A stretch of 50,999 bases of DNA from an uncultured Pelagibacteraceae bacterium (GCA_902590845.1 CACIYJ010000005.1:1-50999); one strand, 5' to 3'; positions 26,575 through 35,721 are shown, numbered from the stretch's first letter. Numbers and translations are program-made. Notes: generated by a model from the letters alone, not told the origin.

Positions 26575-27417
26575 ATGATTATTGATGGAAAAAAAACAGC
26601 TGCAGAGCTGAGAGAAGAATTAAAAAAGAAGATAGCAGAACTTAAGTCTACCTATAATGCTGTTCCGGGATTAACTGTAATTTTAGTTGGAGAAAATCCT
26701 GCGAGTAAAATTTATGTAAAAAATAAAGAAAAATTTGCAAAAGAAGTTGGATTGAATTCTGAGGTAATTAAATATCCGGCAGATCTAGAAGAAAAAGTGT
26801 TGTTAAATAAAATTAAAGAACTTAATAAAAATAATAAAGTTTCAGGCATATTAGTTCAATTACCTCTTCCCAAACATATTAATAAAAGAAAAGTTATAGA
26901 AACTATAGAACATGGAAAAGATGTTGATGGTTTTCATCCTATGAATGTTGGTAATTTATCATCGGGTTATGATAGCAGCATTCCGTGCACACCTCTTGGG
27001 TGTAGTTTATTACTAAAAAAAGCTGAAAAAAATTTAAGTGGTAAACATGCGGTGCTGATCGGACGGTCAAACTTGAACGGAAAACCAATGACTCAATTAC
27101 TTTTAAAAGAAAATTGTACTGTGACTATTACCCACTCAAAAACGAAAGACCTAAAAACAGAATGCCTTAGAGCGGATATAATTATTGCGGCAGTAGGAAT
27201 ACCTAAATTGGTCAAAGGAGATTGGATAAAAAAAGGCGCTATTGTTATTGATGTTGGAATTAATAAAACAGATACAGGCATAGTAGGAGATGTTGATTTT
27301 GATGAAGTTTCCAAAGTAGCAAAAGCAATTACACCAGTTCCTGGCGGAGTAGGACCCATGACGATTGCTTGCTTACTTAGTAATACGGTTGAATGTTTTA
27401 AGAAGGCTCAGTCCTAA
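26575..27417 (+). CDS. folD: Bifunctional methylenetetrahydrofolate dehydrogenase/cyclohydrolase
   Basis: FolD converts 5,10-methylene-THF to 10-formyl-THF, linking serine and glycine C1 units to purines and formyl-Met. Motifs visible: [16 protein letters not shown] with the catalytic Tyr/Lys (about residues 39-54), [10 protein letters not shown] (about 97-106), [10 protein letters not shown] (about 120-129), [16 protein letters not shown] in the Rossmann part, and [12 protein letters not shown] at the end. Length is 280. It converges on argG and overlaps its end by four bases. Confidence 0.97.
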   Translation: MIIDGKKTAAELREELKKKIAELKSTYNAVPGLTVILVGENPASKIYVKNKEKFAKEVGLNSEVIKYPADLEEKVLLNKIKELNKNNKVSGILVQLPLPKHINKRKVIETIEHGKDVDGFHPMNVGNLSSGYDSSIPCTPLGCSLLLKKAEKNLSGKHAVLIGRSNLNGKPMTQLLLKENCTVTITHSKTKDLKTECLRADIIIAAVGIPKLVKGDWIKKGAIVIDVGINKTDTGIVGDVDFDEVSKVAKAITPVPGGVGPMTIACLLSNTVECFKKAQS

Positions 27418-28586
27418 AGTTTTTTTCTTTGCAGATTAATAAATCTTTCAACTTTTGATTTTTTAAAAGACTTATTTTCTTCAAAAGAAACTTTTTTTAC
27501 AGAATAAGCTTTACTTTTACTTTGTCTCGATACAATTGTAACATTTCCTTTATACAGTTTAAGTTTAACCAATCCGTTTACTTGATTTTTTTTAAGATCA
27601 ACAATTTTCTGCAATTTAAATCTAGCTTTTGAATACCAAAAACCATTGTAAATAAGTTCTGCATATTTTGGCATCACTTCATCTTTTTTATGCATAGTTT
27701 GTTTATCTAAAGTAACAGACTCAATTGCTCTATGGGCAACCATTAAAAGAGTTCCACCTGGAGTTTCATAAACACCTCTAGATTTTATTCCAATAAATCT
27801 ATTCTCCACCAAATCAACTCTTCCAACTCCATTTTTTCCAGCAATGATATTTAATTTTTCAAGAAGTTTTGCTGGTGGTAATTTTTTATTGTTTACTGAA
27901 GTAGGATCTCCTTTTTTAAAACCTATGGTTACATAAGATGGTTTATTCGGAGCTTTTTCTGGCGATACTGTTCTTTGAAAAATATATTCAGGAGCTTGTT
28001 TTCTTGGATCTTCTAAAACTTTTCCTTCGGTTGAAGTATGATAAAGATTATCGTCTACTGAAAAAGGCGGCGCACCTTTCTTATCCTTAGGTATTGGTAT
28101 TTTATTTTTTTTTGCATATTTAATTAAATCGGTTCTTGATTTTAATTTCCAAATTCTCCACGGGGCAATGACTTTTATTTTTGGTTCAAAATAATAATAC
28201 CCAAGCTCAAATCTAACTTGATCATTTCCTTTACCTGTTGAGCCATGTGAAACTGCGAATGCTTTAAATTTTTTTGCAATAGCTATTTGTCTTTTTGCAA
28301 TTAATGGTCTTGCTATAGACGTTCCCAATAAATAAACCCCTTCATAAATCGCATGTGACCTAATCATTGGAAATACATAATCTTTAACAAAAGTATTTTT
28401 TAGATTTTCTATAATGATTTTTTTAACACCTAATCTTTTTGCATTTCTAATGATTTTTTGCTTATTCATATCTTGACCAATGTCTGATGTGTAAGCAATG
28501 ATTTCAGCTTTATAGTTTTCTTGAAGCCATTTTAGAATTATCGAAGTATCAAGCCCGCCTGAGTAGGCTAAAACAATTTTTTTCAT
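27414..28586 (-). CDS. argG: Argininosuccinate synthase
   Basis: ArgG condenses citrulline and aspartate using ATP in arginine synthesis. The PP-loop [14 protein letters not shown] is at residues 7-20, followed by [15 protein letters not shown] (about 113-127) and the [15 protein letters not shown] segment. Length is 390, slightly short of the usual 400. The sequence is lysine-rich like its neighbours. It starts one base after the stop of the gene upstream on its strand side is read as the IalB-like gene follows downstream in numbering; the two genes are on the same strand with no gap. Confidence 0.97.
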   Translation of the reverse strand: MKKIVLAYSGGLDTSIILKWLQENYKAEIIAYTSDIGQDMNKQKIIRNAKRLGVKKIIIENLKNTFVKDYVFPMIRSHAIYEGVYLLGTSIARPLIAKRQIAIAKKFKAFAVSHGSTGKGNDQVRFELGYYYFEPKIKVIAPWRIWKLKSRTDLIKYAKKNKIPIPKDKKGAPPFSVDDNLYHTSTEGKVLEDPRKQAPEYIFQRTVSPEKAPNKPSYVTIGFKKGDPTSVNNKKLPPAKLLEKLNIIAGKNGVGRVDLVENRFIGIKSRGVYETPGGTLLMVAHRAIESVTLDKQTMHKKDEVMPKYAELIYNGFWYSKARFKLQKIVDLKKNQVNGLVKLKLYKGNVTIVSRQSKSKAYSVKKVSFEENKSFKKSKVERFINLQRKKL

Positions 28587-29087
28587 TTAACTGCAAGTTT
28601 TTTTTGCGGCGTTATATGCTTTAGTAAATCCCATCATTGAATAATGATCAGTCGTTTCAGCACCCTTAGCTGTTCTTGCTTTAACAATTACATTGGTTGC
28701 TCTTTTCATTAGCTTAATAAAGTTTCTTTCTTCCTGATCATCAAGCAACCATGCAAAATTTTTCTGTGAGAAGAAAGAATATCTTTTTTTTCCAGAGCTA
28801 GCAGTAACCGTTGATGATTTATAATCATGCCCACTTGTTAAACTAACTTCATCTTTGATGTTTTCTGAAGGTCTGAAAGTTACAAATAATTTTGATTTTT
28901 CTCTTTTAATTGAAGCAGGAGCTCTTTTTGTTGGTATAGTTTGTGCAAAGCAAATTTTTCCCTTATCAGTTTGAGCTGTAAAGCTTTCCCAATTTTTGTA
29001 TTTTCCAGTTGATCTCGGAGTATTGGCAGTCGCATTAAAAGAGAACAAGACAAGAAAGATTAAAATAAAAAATTTTTTAAATAACAT
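28587..29087 (-). CDS. Secreted IalB-family protein
   Basis: A 166-residue exported protein. Residues 1-22 form a clear signal peptide (FILIFLVLFSFNATANTP) with cleavage after about ANA or ATA. The mature part resembles the invasion-associated locus B family: an aromatic NWESFTAQ start, a KGKICFAQTIPTKR region with the first conserved cysteine, and a final cysteine (KKTCS), probably disulphide-bonded. Despite the name, members are common in free-living alphaproteobacteria and their role is unknown. It is immediately upstream of argG on the same strand with no gap between them. Confidence 0.75.
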   Translation of the reverse strand: MLFKKFFILIFLVLFSFNATANTPRSTGKYKNWESFTAQTDKGKICFAQTIPTKRAPASIKREKSKLFVTFRPSENIKDEVSLTSGHDYKSSTVTASSGKKRYSFFSQKNFAWLLDDQEERNFIKLMKRATNVIVKARTAKGAETTDHYSMMGFTKAYNAAKKTCS

Positions 29088-29131
29088 AAATTTATTTTTA
29101 TACTAAAAATAAGCTATTTCAATGGTTTGAA

Positions 29132-30169
29132 TTAAGGTGAAGGATTTGGATTATTATTGTGTATTAAATTGATCTTCTCTATCATTTCTTCAGTAAGTTT
29201 GATGTTAATACTTCCAATATTTTCTTTTAATTGCTCCATTGTTGTGGCTCCAATAATGTTGCTCGTAATAAAAGATCTTGAATTTACAAATGCATGAGCA
29301 AGTTGAACCATCGTAATATTATACTCTTTTGAGAGTTTATAATATTCATCATAAGCTTTTCGAGCTAGAGGATTTAAATGCCTTTCCCATCCCTTAAATA
29401 AAGTGAGTCTTGTGTTTTTAGGCATTTGATTATTTCTATATTTACCTGATAGGGCGCCAGAGGCTAAAGGATAGTAAGCAAGTAAACCGCATTTCTCTCT
29501 TATAGAAATTTCTGACATACCTATTTCGTAAGTTCTATTAACTAAACTGTAAGGATTTTGTACCGACATCATTCTCGGTAGATTTTTACTTTTAGAAAGT
29601 TCTATATATCTTGATAAACCGTATGGAGTTTCATTAGATATTCCAATGTATCTGATTTTTCCACTTTTAATAAATTTTTCTAATGCTTGCAAAATAGATT
29701 CAAAATCATTCCACTCACGCTCTTTCTCATTAATCGTATAGTCTCTTCTGCCAAAATAATTTGTAGATCTTTCAGGCCAATGTAATTGATATAAATCTAT
29801 GTAATCAGTTTTTAATCTTTTTAAACTTCCTTCAATTGCTTCGCCCATTTTTTCTTCAGAGAAACTATTTTCTCCACCTCTTATCCAATCACAACCAGGT
29901 CCAGCTATTTTAGAAGCTAAAATAATTTTGTCTCTATTTTTTCTTTTTTCAAACCAGTTGCCAATCATCTTTTCAGTCTTGCCATATGAAACAGAGTCCG
30001 GAGGCACTGAATATATTTCAGCAGTATCAAAAAAGTTTATTCCTTGATCTATAGAATAATCCATTTGTTCGAATGCATCTTTTTCTGAATTTTGCGTTCC
30101 CCATGTCATAGTTCCAAGGCAAATTAAACTGACGTCTAAATCTGTATTTCCTAATTTTTTAAATTTCAT
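29132..30169 (-). CDS. Aldo/keto reductase (Tas-like)
   Basis: A 345-residue NAD(P)H-dependent oxidoreductase. With ATG at 30169 as residue 1, the catalytic tetrad is Asp48, Tyr53, Lys87 and His130 (FFDTAEIY, ILASKIAG, LYQLHWPER). It resembles E. coli Tas more than other aldo/keto reductases. The open frame extends 32 codons further upstream to 30265, but that would overlap the BI-1 gene's start and lacks homology; AGGA just before the chosen ATG supports it. It is divergent from the BI-1 gene. Substrate unknown; a general carbonyl reductase is likely. Confidence 0.92.
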   Translation of the reverse strand: MKFKKLGNTDLDVSLICLGTMTWGTQNSEKDAFEQMDYSIDQGINFFDTAEIYSVPPDSVSYGKTEKMIGNWFEKRKNRDKIILASKIAGPGCDWIRGGENSFSEEKMGEAIEGSLKRLKTDYIDLYQLHWPERSTNYFGRRDYTINEKEREWNDFESILQALEKFIKSGKIRYIGISNETPYGLSRYIELSKSKNLPRMMSVQNPYSLVNRTYEIGMSEISIREKCGLLAYYPLASGALSGKYRNNQMPKNTRLTLFKGWERHLNPLARKAYDEYYKLSKEYNITMVQLAHAFVNSRSFITSNIIGATTMEQLKENIGSINIKLTEEMIEKINLIHNNNPNPSP

Positions 30170-30247
30170 AAAATCCTGATATTTTAGGTTTTTTTTAAAG
30201 CAATTATTGACTATTGAAAAGTTAATAAAAACTCTTATATTAAAGTT

Positions 30248-31000
30248 ATGGAATTTAATAAACAAACTTCTACAACAAGATCTTCAGCATCAGAAGCTAT
30301 TATCGACCAAGGTTTAAGAGCCTACATGTTAAAAGTTTATAATTACATGGCTTCAGGAGTTTTATTAACTGGTGTTGTTGCTCTCTTATTTTTTAAAATG
30401 GCGGTAGTGACTTCAGATGGTGGACAAATCATTGGATTAACTAATTTTGGAAACACAATTTACGCATCGGGTTTAAAATGGATAATAATGTTAGCTCCGT
30501 TGGCTATAGTTTTTTATATGAGCTTTGGAATTGCCAAAATGTCTGCCGCAAAAGCTCAGACGACCTTTTGGGTTTTCGCAGCCTTAATGGGAGCTTCTCT
30601 TTCTTCAATATTTTTAATTTATACAGGAGCAAGCATAACTAGAGTTTTCTTTATTACTGCAGGAACGTTTGGAGCAATGAGTATTTATGGTTACACAACT
30701 AAAAAAGATTTAACGAAACTAGGTTCTTTTTTAATGATGGGTCTTTTCGGAATAATTATTGCATCAATCGTTAACATTTTTATGAAATCTTCTATGATGT
30801 ATTTTGTAATTTCTATTATCGGAGTTTTAGTATTTGTTGGGTTAACTGCTTACGATACTCAAAAAATTAAAAACATGTATTTAGCAAGTGATAGTGGTGA
30901 GTTAATGGGTAAAAAAGCAGTAATGGGCGCTTTAACACTGTACTTAGATTTCATTAATCTATTTATTATGCTTCTAAGACTTTTTGGCCAAAGAAGATAA
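30248..31000 (+). CDS. Bax inhibitor-1/YccA family membrane protein
   Basis: A 250-residue protein with seven predicted membrane helices between about residues 30 and 245. The N-terminal YNYMASGVLLTGVVALL segment and the C-terminal GLTAYDTQKIKNMYL (about residues 198-212), containing the conserved Asp of the pH sensor, define the BI-1 family, which are pH-sensitive calcium leak channels in characterised members; YccA inhibits the FtsH protease. The initial 25 residues are soluble. TATATT (30236-30241) lies six bases before the ATG with no Shine-Dalgarno, so it may be leaderless. It abuts the DUF2794 gene on the other strand. Confidence 0.92.
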   Translation: MEFNKQTSTTRSSASEAIIDQGLRAYMLKVYNYMASGVLLTGVVALLFFKMAVVTSDGGQIIGLTNFGNTIYASGLKWIIMLAPLAIVFYMSFGIAKMSAAKAQTTFWVFAALMGASLSSIFLIYTGASITRVFFITAGTFGAMSIYGYTTKKDLTKLGSFLMMGLFGIIIASIVNIFMKSSMMYFVISIIGVLVFVGLTAYDTQKIKNMYLASDSGELMGKKAVMGALTLYLDFINLFIMLLRLFGQRR

Positions 31001-31345
31001 TTATTTTACTAATCTTAGATTGTTCCAGCTAGTTTTATTAATCAGCTGATTCAAATTTTCTGACTTTTTAAGAATATTGCCGTTCTTATCTTTTATTAAG
31101 AATTTTTCATTGTAATAATTAGGCTTGAGATTTTTCAATATTCTTAAAACTGGTTGGTCAGATGCTCTTTGATAGACATCAAATGATATTTCTTTAGATC
31201 CAGATGAAAAAGAATAATCTTTCCAAGTTCCGTTCGAAACCATTTTTGCATATAAATTTAAAATACATTGAAGTTCTCTTTTGACAAAAAATTTTTCTTT
31301 TTCTTTTTTTAAATCATTATTAATAACTAGCTTTATATTTCTCAT
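31001..31345 (-). CDS. DUF2794 domain protein
   Basis: A 114-residue soluble protein matching the alphaproteobacterial DUF2794 family: FFVKRELQCILNLYAKMVSNGTWKDYSF (about residues 19-46; family pattern F-x-R-x-EL-x2-IL-x-LY-x3-V-x-G-x-W-x-DY), then FDVYQRASDQPVLRILK and a final ILKKSENLNQLI. Function is unknown. Its start overlaps the end of yciB by four bases, so they form an operon. It converges on the BI-1 gene with no gap between the stops. Confidence 0.85.
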   Translation of the reverse strand: MRNIKLVINNDLKKEKEKFFVKRELQCILNLYAKMVSNGTWKDYSFSSGSKEISFDVYQRASDQPVLRILKNLKPNYYNEKFLIKDKNGNILKKSENLNQLINKTSWNNLRLVK

Positions 31346-31887
31346 ATTTTGTGTTTGTTTATCATCGGCAACTGTAGAAAAGTAAATATAAAAGTTAAAG
31401 GTAATATACCCCAGACTTTAAAATTTACCCATGTAGTTTCTGGTTGAGTTCTCCAAACCAGTTCGTTTAATATTGCTAAAAATATAAAAAAATAAGCCCA
31501 TCTATTGTTTAATTTATCCCATCCTAATTCGTCGAGCTGAAAAGCTGTTTTGAAAAAAAACTTTAGAAAATTTTTATTAAAGAAAGTTTTTCCAAAAATT
31601 AATGTGATCGCAAAAATGACGTTAATTATTGTTGGCTTCATGTACAAAAAAACTGGATTATTAAAATATAATGTTAATCCTCCGAATAAAGAGATCACGA
31701 TGCCTCCTACAAGCGGAATATAAGGTATTTTTTTTTCTAAAAAATAAATTGCTGCTACTGCAATGATTGTCGAAATAATTAAAGGCGGTATTGCTACACT
31801 AAGATTGTTGCCACTTTTGTAATAGATTGTAAAGAAAATTAATAAAGGTCCAAAATCAGCAATAAATTTTAAAAATGACTTATTCAC
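31342..31887 (-). CDS. yciB: Inner membrane-spanning protein YciB (septation protein A family)
   Basis: A 181-residue protein with five or six membrane helices. The family start is visible (FIADFGPLLIFFTIYYKSG, residues 8-26), then VAAIYFLEKKIPYIPLVGGIVISLFGGLTLY, a KPTIINVIFAITLIFGK segment and the C-terminal LNELVWR with conserved Trp. YciB homologues influence septation and envelope synthesis; the precise activity is unknown. It starts with GTG. DUF2794 follows with a four-base overlap, and hspQ is divergent across 76 bases. Confidence 0.92.
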   Translation of the reverse strand: MNKSFLKFIADFGPLLIFFTIYYKSGNNLSVAIPPLIISTIIAVAAIYFLEKKIPYIPLVGGIVISLFGGLTLYFNNPVFLYMKPTIINVIFAITLIFGKTFFNKNFLKFFFKTAFQLDELGWDKLNNRWAYFFIFLAILNELVWRTQPETTWVNFKVWGILPLTFIFTFLQLPMINKHKI

Positions 31888-31963
31888 ACCATATGTTTAA
31901 CATATAATAAATTTTTAATAAATTAGATATTGATTTTAATAAAAAAATTATTAATTATTAGAT

Positions 31964-32287
31964 ATGACATCTAGCAATAATGCAAAATTTTCAATAGGAG
32001 AAGTTGTAAAGCATAGGCACTTTGATTTTAGAGGTGTTATTTATGATGTGGATTTTGAATTTAACAATTCAGAAGAATGGTACCAGTCTATACCCAAGGA
32101 TGTTAGACCTAGAAAAGATCAACCTTTCTATCATCTCTTAGCTGAAAGTAATGATGTAACTTATGAAGCCTATGTTTCAGAGCAAAATTTATTATTAGAT
32201 AAATCTAAGGAGCCAGTTAAACATCCATTGATAGAAGAAATTTTTTCCGGCAAAAAAGGTTCAAGCTATTTTAAGCTTTCAAATTAA
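31964..32287 (+). CDS. hspQ: Heat shock protein HspQ
   Basis: A 107-residue HspQ protein, which in enteric bacteria binds hemimethylated oriC DNA and also acts as a specificity factor for Lon protease. The family motifs FSIGEVVKHRHFDFRGVIYDVDFEF (residues 9-33) and QPFYHLL followed by YVSEQNLL (about 60-80) are intact. The C-terminal part (KHPLIEEIFSG) is also typical. It stands alone between divergent yciB and the structured 182-base gap before ccmC. Confidence 0.93.
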   Translation: MTSSNNAKFSIGEVVKHRHFDFRGVIYDVDFEFNNSEEWYQSIPKDVRPRKDQPFYHLLAESNDVTYEAYVSEQNLLLDKSKEPVKHPLIEEIFSGKKGSSYFKLSN

Positions 32288-32326
32288 ATAAGTTCAATAT
32301 TGCCTCAAATTTAACATTATTCATTC

Positions 32327-32345
32327 AAATCTATGACATAGATTT
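32327..32345. promoter_or_regulatory. 19-bp dyad AAATCTATG-A-CATAGATTT
   Basis: Two perfect nine-base inverted arms around a single central A. A hairpin with one loop base cannot form, so this is a DNA operator candidate rather than RNA structure. TATATT begins at its last base (32345-32350), so if that is a -10 box the dyad would fill the spacer between -35 and -10. It lies between hspQ and ccmC. Confidence 0.55.
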
Positions 32346-32366
32346 ATATTAATTTTAGGTGTTCTT

Positions 32367-32422
32367 GCCTAATTGGGAATTAACTCATACTTCTTTAACT
32401 CCCTCTCAATTCTCAATTAGGC
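32367..32422 (+). ncRNA. Possible structured RNA: 15-bp stem with C/U-rich loop
   Basis: GCCTAATTGGGAATT (32367-32381) pairs with AATTCTCAATTAGGC (32408-32422) over 15 base pairs, one a G-U. The 26-base loop is pyrimidine-rich and contains CTCCCTCTC. There is no U-run on either side, so it is not an intrinsic terminator. It could be a small RNA with an anti-Shine-Dalgarno loop, as in some alphaproteobacterial sRNAs, or part of the ccm leader. G-U pairing favours RNA read on the plus strand. Not matched to a known family. Confidence 0.45.
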
Positions 32423-32469
32423 TTATATTCACTCTTCACATAAAAATAATATTATAGTAGTCAGATGAT

Positions 32470-33177
32470 ATGTTTGATCTGATAAATCCAAGTAGAATTT
32501 TTCATTGGATCGAAAAATTGATTAATTTTATTAACTCAATTTTTTTTATCCTTTTAATTATTGCTTTAACATTTGCTTTAATATTGTCACCACCAGATTA
32601 TTTACAAGGTGACAGTGTAAGAATAATGTATGTGCATGTACCTTCTGCCTGGATAGGTCTAGCTTCATTTACAAGTATAGCCTTATTATCAATATTAAAC
32701 TTTATTTTTAAGATAAAAAATTTAAATTTAATTACAAAAAGTATCGCACCACTAGGATTAATGTTTACATGTTTAGCAATTGTTACAGGATCATTATGGG
32801 GCCAACCAACATGGGGTACTTGGTGGGCTTGGGATGCCAGGATAACTTCAATGGTAGTGCTTTCAATTTTTTATATCCTATTTATTCTTGCTCATAAGTT
32901 AATTGAACAAGAAGACAAAGCTAATAAAGTTTCAAATATTATTGCAATTATTGGATTAGTAAATATCCCGGTTATCAAATACTCTGTTGATTGGTGGAAT
33001 ACTCTTCATCAACCTTCAAGTATTAAACTAGATGGGACTAGCTCCATACACCCTTCGATGTTATTGCCATTAATGTTGATGTTATTAGTCTTATTGTTAT
33101 ATTGTGCGTTAATTTTGCTAATGAAATACAAGACAGAAATCATTAGAATAAAGAAAAAAAACATTAAAAGAATATGA
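32470..33177 (+). CDS. ccmC: Heme exporter protein CcmC
   Basis: CcmC is the inner-membrane protein that loads heme onto CcmE in system I cytochrome c maturation. The 235-residue protein has six membrane helices, a conserved periplasmic IMYVHVPSAWIG region (about residues 52-63; heme His) and the WWD-like WGTWWAWDARIT (about 118-129). A second heme His region is WWNTLHQPSS. It leads the ccmCDEFGH run and overlaps ccmD by four bases. ccmA and ccmB, which make the ABC transporter part, are not in front of it as they are in many bacteria. Confidence 0.95.
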   Translation: MFDLINPSRIFHWIEKLINFINSIFFILLIIALTFALILSPPDYLQGDSVRIMYVHVPSAWIGLASFTSIALLSILNFIFKIKNLNLITKSIAPLGLMFTCLAIVTGSLWGQPTWGTWWAWDARITSMVVLSIFYILFILAHKLIEQEDKANKVSNIIAIIGLVNIPVIKYSVDWWNTLHQPSSIKLDGTSSIHPSMLLPLMLMLLVLLLYCALILLMKYKTEIIRIKKKNIKRI

Positions 33178-33407
33178 TTCAAAACTTTATTTCAATGAAC
33201 GGATACGGTCTTTTTGTGTGGTTGTCATTTGCTATTACTTTTTTAGCTTGTGCAACTATTTATTACAAAACTTATAAGACCTTAAAAAAATACGAAAAAG
33301 ATTTTGCAAAAGAATTGGAACAGCTTTCAGCATCAGAAAGAAAATTAGTTTTAGAAAAATCTAAAGTTGCTTCTCAGGTTTTAGCCTCGTACAACAAATC
33401 GATCTAA
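33174..33407 (+). CDS. ccmD: Heme exporter protein CcmD
   Basis: A 77-residue protein with one membrane helix (about residues 10-28) after a short GYGLFVWLSF start and a charged cytoplasmic tail (KTLKKYEKDF and beyond). CcmD stabilises the CcmC-CcmE complex and helps release holo-CcmE. The tail is somewhat longer than in many homologues. Identity rests on the helix pattern and on its exact place between ccmC (four-base overlap) and ccmE (nine-base gap). Confidence 0.85.
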   Translation: MIQNFISMNGYGLFVWLSFAITFLACATIYYKTYKTLKKYEKDFAKELEQLSASERKLVLEKSKVASQVLASYNKSI

Positions 33408-33416
33408 AGCATTTTA

Positions 33417-33845
33417 ATGCTTACAAAAAAAGTTAAAAAGAGAGCATCTTTTTTAAGTTTACTATTAATTTTTCTAATTATTGCAGTCTTTTTTATTTTA
33501 AAATCTTTAACTAGTAATATTCTTTATTTTAAATCGCCTACAGATATTCAATTAAGCCAGGATATTATTTTTAGCAAAAAAATTAGAGTCGGCGGAATGG
33601 TAAAAAAAAATTCTATTAATATTAATAACAAAGAAATTAAATTTATTATTACAGATTTAAAACATGAACTTGCTGTGAGTTATAGCGGGACAGTGCCAAA
33701 TCTGTTTTCTGAAGGCAAAGGTGTAGTAGCAGAAGGAAAGCTTCAAGATAAAAATTTTTTTATTGCAGATAGAATATTGGCCAAACACGATGAAAAATAT
33801 ATGCCGCCAGAATTAAAAGATCTAATGAAGAAAAATGTTAAGTAA
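33417..33845 (+). CDS. ccmE: Cytochrome c maturation heme chaperone CcmE
   Basis: CcmE binds heme covalently in the periplasm and carries it to CcmF. It has one N-terminal membrane anchor (about residues 12-33), an OB-fold domain with RVGGMVKKNS (about 57-66) and FEGKGVVAEG-like SEGKGVVAEG, and the heme-binding His124 in AKHDEKYMP, with the conserved Tyr four residues on. Length is 142. It overlaps ccmF by 11 bases. Confidence 0.96.
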   Translation: MLTKKVKKRASFLSLLLIFLIIAVFFILKSLTSNILYFKSPTDIQLSQDIIFSKKIRVGGMVKKNSININNKEIKFIITDLKHELAVSYSGTVPNLFSEGKGVVAEGKLQDKNFFIADRILAKHDEKYMPPELKDLMKKNVK

Positions 33846-35721
33846 TATAGGAAATACATTACTATTTTTAAATATATTGTTAGGAATATTTATAATTTAT
33901 TTTTCATTTAAAAATTTACAAAATAAAAAGATTTCAATAAGTAAAAACATTTATCATATTTGTTTATTTCAAAGTACATTTATAATAATTTGTTTTTTAA
34001 CTTTAGTAGCTGCTTTTATTATTTCTGATTTTTCAATAATTACTGTTTATCAAAATTCTCATTCGCTAAAGCCCTTTTTTTATAAGATTTCTGGAACCTG
34101 GGGTAACCATGAGGGCAGCTTATTGTTATGGGTGATTATTTTAACAATTTTTTCTTTTCTTTTTCTTTTGTATAATAAAAGTCATTCGAGAAATTATAGA
34201 ATTTATAGTTTAATCATCCAGAATACTTTAATACTTGGTTTCTTATTTTTTCTTTTATTTAATTCAAATCCGTTTAGTGCAATTTCACCCACGCCTAAAG
34301 AAGGCTTGGGTTTAAATCCTATCTTACAAGATCCTGCTTTAGCTATTCATCCACCATTGCTTTATATTGGTTTTGTAGGCTCATCGATTTATTTTTCAGC
34401 CGCAATAGCTTCTTTGTTAACTAATTATTCGGGAAGATTATTTGCTCACTCGATTAAAAATTGGGTTTTAATTTCATGGTCTTTTCAGACACTTGGAATT
34501 TTAGCTGGTTCTATCTGGGCATATTATGAATTAGGTTGGGGAGGTTTTTGGTTCTGGGATCCTGTTGAAAATGCATCTCTTCTACCATGGTTTGCAATGA
34601 CTGCTTTATTACATTCATTGATAGTATTAGAGAAAAGAAATTTTTTGTATTTTTGGGTAATTATTCTTTGTCTTTTAACTTTTATTCTAAGTGTTACTGG
34701 AACTTTTCTTGTTAGATCAGGAATTTTAAATTCAGTACATACTTTTGCTAATGATCCATCGCGAGGACTTTATATCTTAGTATTTTTAAGCTTAATGATT
34801 TTTGGTTCAGTTTTACTTTTTTTTAATAAATTTAAAAATAGCAATTATAATTTAAATTCTAATAGCAAAGAAACTTTTATTTTAATCAACAATTGGTTTA
34901 TGATTTTTTATCTAATCACAGTATTATTAGGAACAGTTTACCCTATCTTTACCGAAGTGTTAACTGATCATAAGGTTTCAGTTGGGCCACCTTTTTATAA
35001 CACTGTAATAATACCTATCGTCATATTATTTCTCTTTTTTATGTCTGTGGGTCCACAGACTCAGTGGATTAAAAATAAATTTTATAACCTAAATTTATTA
35101 TTTAAAATTTTAATAGCATCAATCTTTATAAATTTCTCTATTATTTATTTATTTAAAAGTTATAGTTTAATATCTAATTTTATAATAATTTCAGCTGTCT
35201 TTCTTATTATTGCTTCTTTAATAGATTTATATAAATTATTCAAAATACAAAAAATGGACTCTTCCAGAGTAATATCGCATCTTTCTTTTGGTTTTTTGAT
35301 ATTATTTATAGGACTTAACTATAATTTTTCTTTAGAAAAAGATTTTAATTTAAAGTTAGGCGAGAGAAAAAAATTTGACAATTATTCTTTAGAATTTAAA
35401 GATCTGCGATTAGAAGATTTTAAGAATTACAAAGCAGTTATTGGAGAGTTTAAGATAAATAATTCTCAAAGAAATTTAAATCAATCTCTTTATCCCGAAA
35501 TAAGGATTTATGAAAATCCGAGCACAATAACTTACGAAGCCTCTATAAGATCTGGTTTGTTAAAAGACTATTATATAACAATGAGTAACATTGATAGATC
35601 AGATTACTATAATATTAAATTTCAAAAAAAACCTTTTATGATGTGGATTTGGATATCTGTTATTTTTATTTCATTAGGTGGTTTTCTACGGTTGTTTCAA
35701 AATGCAAAAAAAGATTATTAA
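33835..35721 (+). CDS. ccmF: Heme lyase CcmF
   Basis: CcmF attaches heme from CcmE to apocytochromes c. The 628-residue protein has about 14 membrane helices. It shows ISGTWGNHEGSLLLWV (about residues 87-102), DPALAIHPPLLYIGFVG (about 164-180; heme His) and the WWD domain GWGGFWFWDPVENAS (about 234-248), followed by ALLHSLIV with another heme His. The C-terminal periplasmic domain is shorter than the usual 650-residue form. Its end overlaps the thioredoxin-like ccmG gene by 20 bases. Confidence 0.97.
   Translation: MLSNIGNTLLFLNILLGIFIIYFSFKNLQNKKISISKNIYHICLFQSTFIIICFLTLVAAFIISDFSIITVYQNSHSLKPFFYKISGTWGNHEGSLLLWVIILTIFSFLFLLYNKSHSRNYRIYSLIIQNTLILGFLFFLLFNSNPFSAISPTPKEGLGLNPILQDPALAIHPPLLYIGFVGSSIYFSAAIASLLTNYSGRLFAHSIKNWVLISWSFQTLGILAGSIWAYYELGWGGFWFWDPVENASLLPWFAMTALLHSLIVLEKRNFLYFWVIILCLLTFILSVTGTFLVRSGILNSVHTFANDPSRGLYILVFLSLMIFGSVLLFFNKFKNSNYNLNSNSKETFILINNWFMIFYLITVLLGTVYPIFTEVLTDHKVSVGPPFYNTVIIPIVILFLFFMSVGPQTQWIKNKFYNLNLLFKILIASIFINFSIIYLFKSYSLISNFIIISAVFLIIASLIDLYKLFKIQKMDSSRVISHLSFGFLILFIGLNYNFSLEKDFNLKLGERKKFDNYSLEFKDLRLEDFKNYKAVIGEFKINNSQRNLNQSLYPEIRIYENPSTITYEASIRSGLLKDYYITMSNIDRSDYYNIKFQKKPFMMWIWISVIFISLGGFLRLFQNAKKDY

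Noticed and set aside
30170-30265. 32-codon N-terminal extension of the aldo/keto reductase
   Set aside because: It would overlap the BI-1 gene start and lacks the reductase pattern, while the ATG at 30169 has an AGGA site and gives the normal N-terminus.
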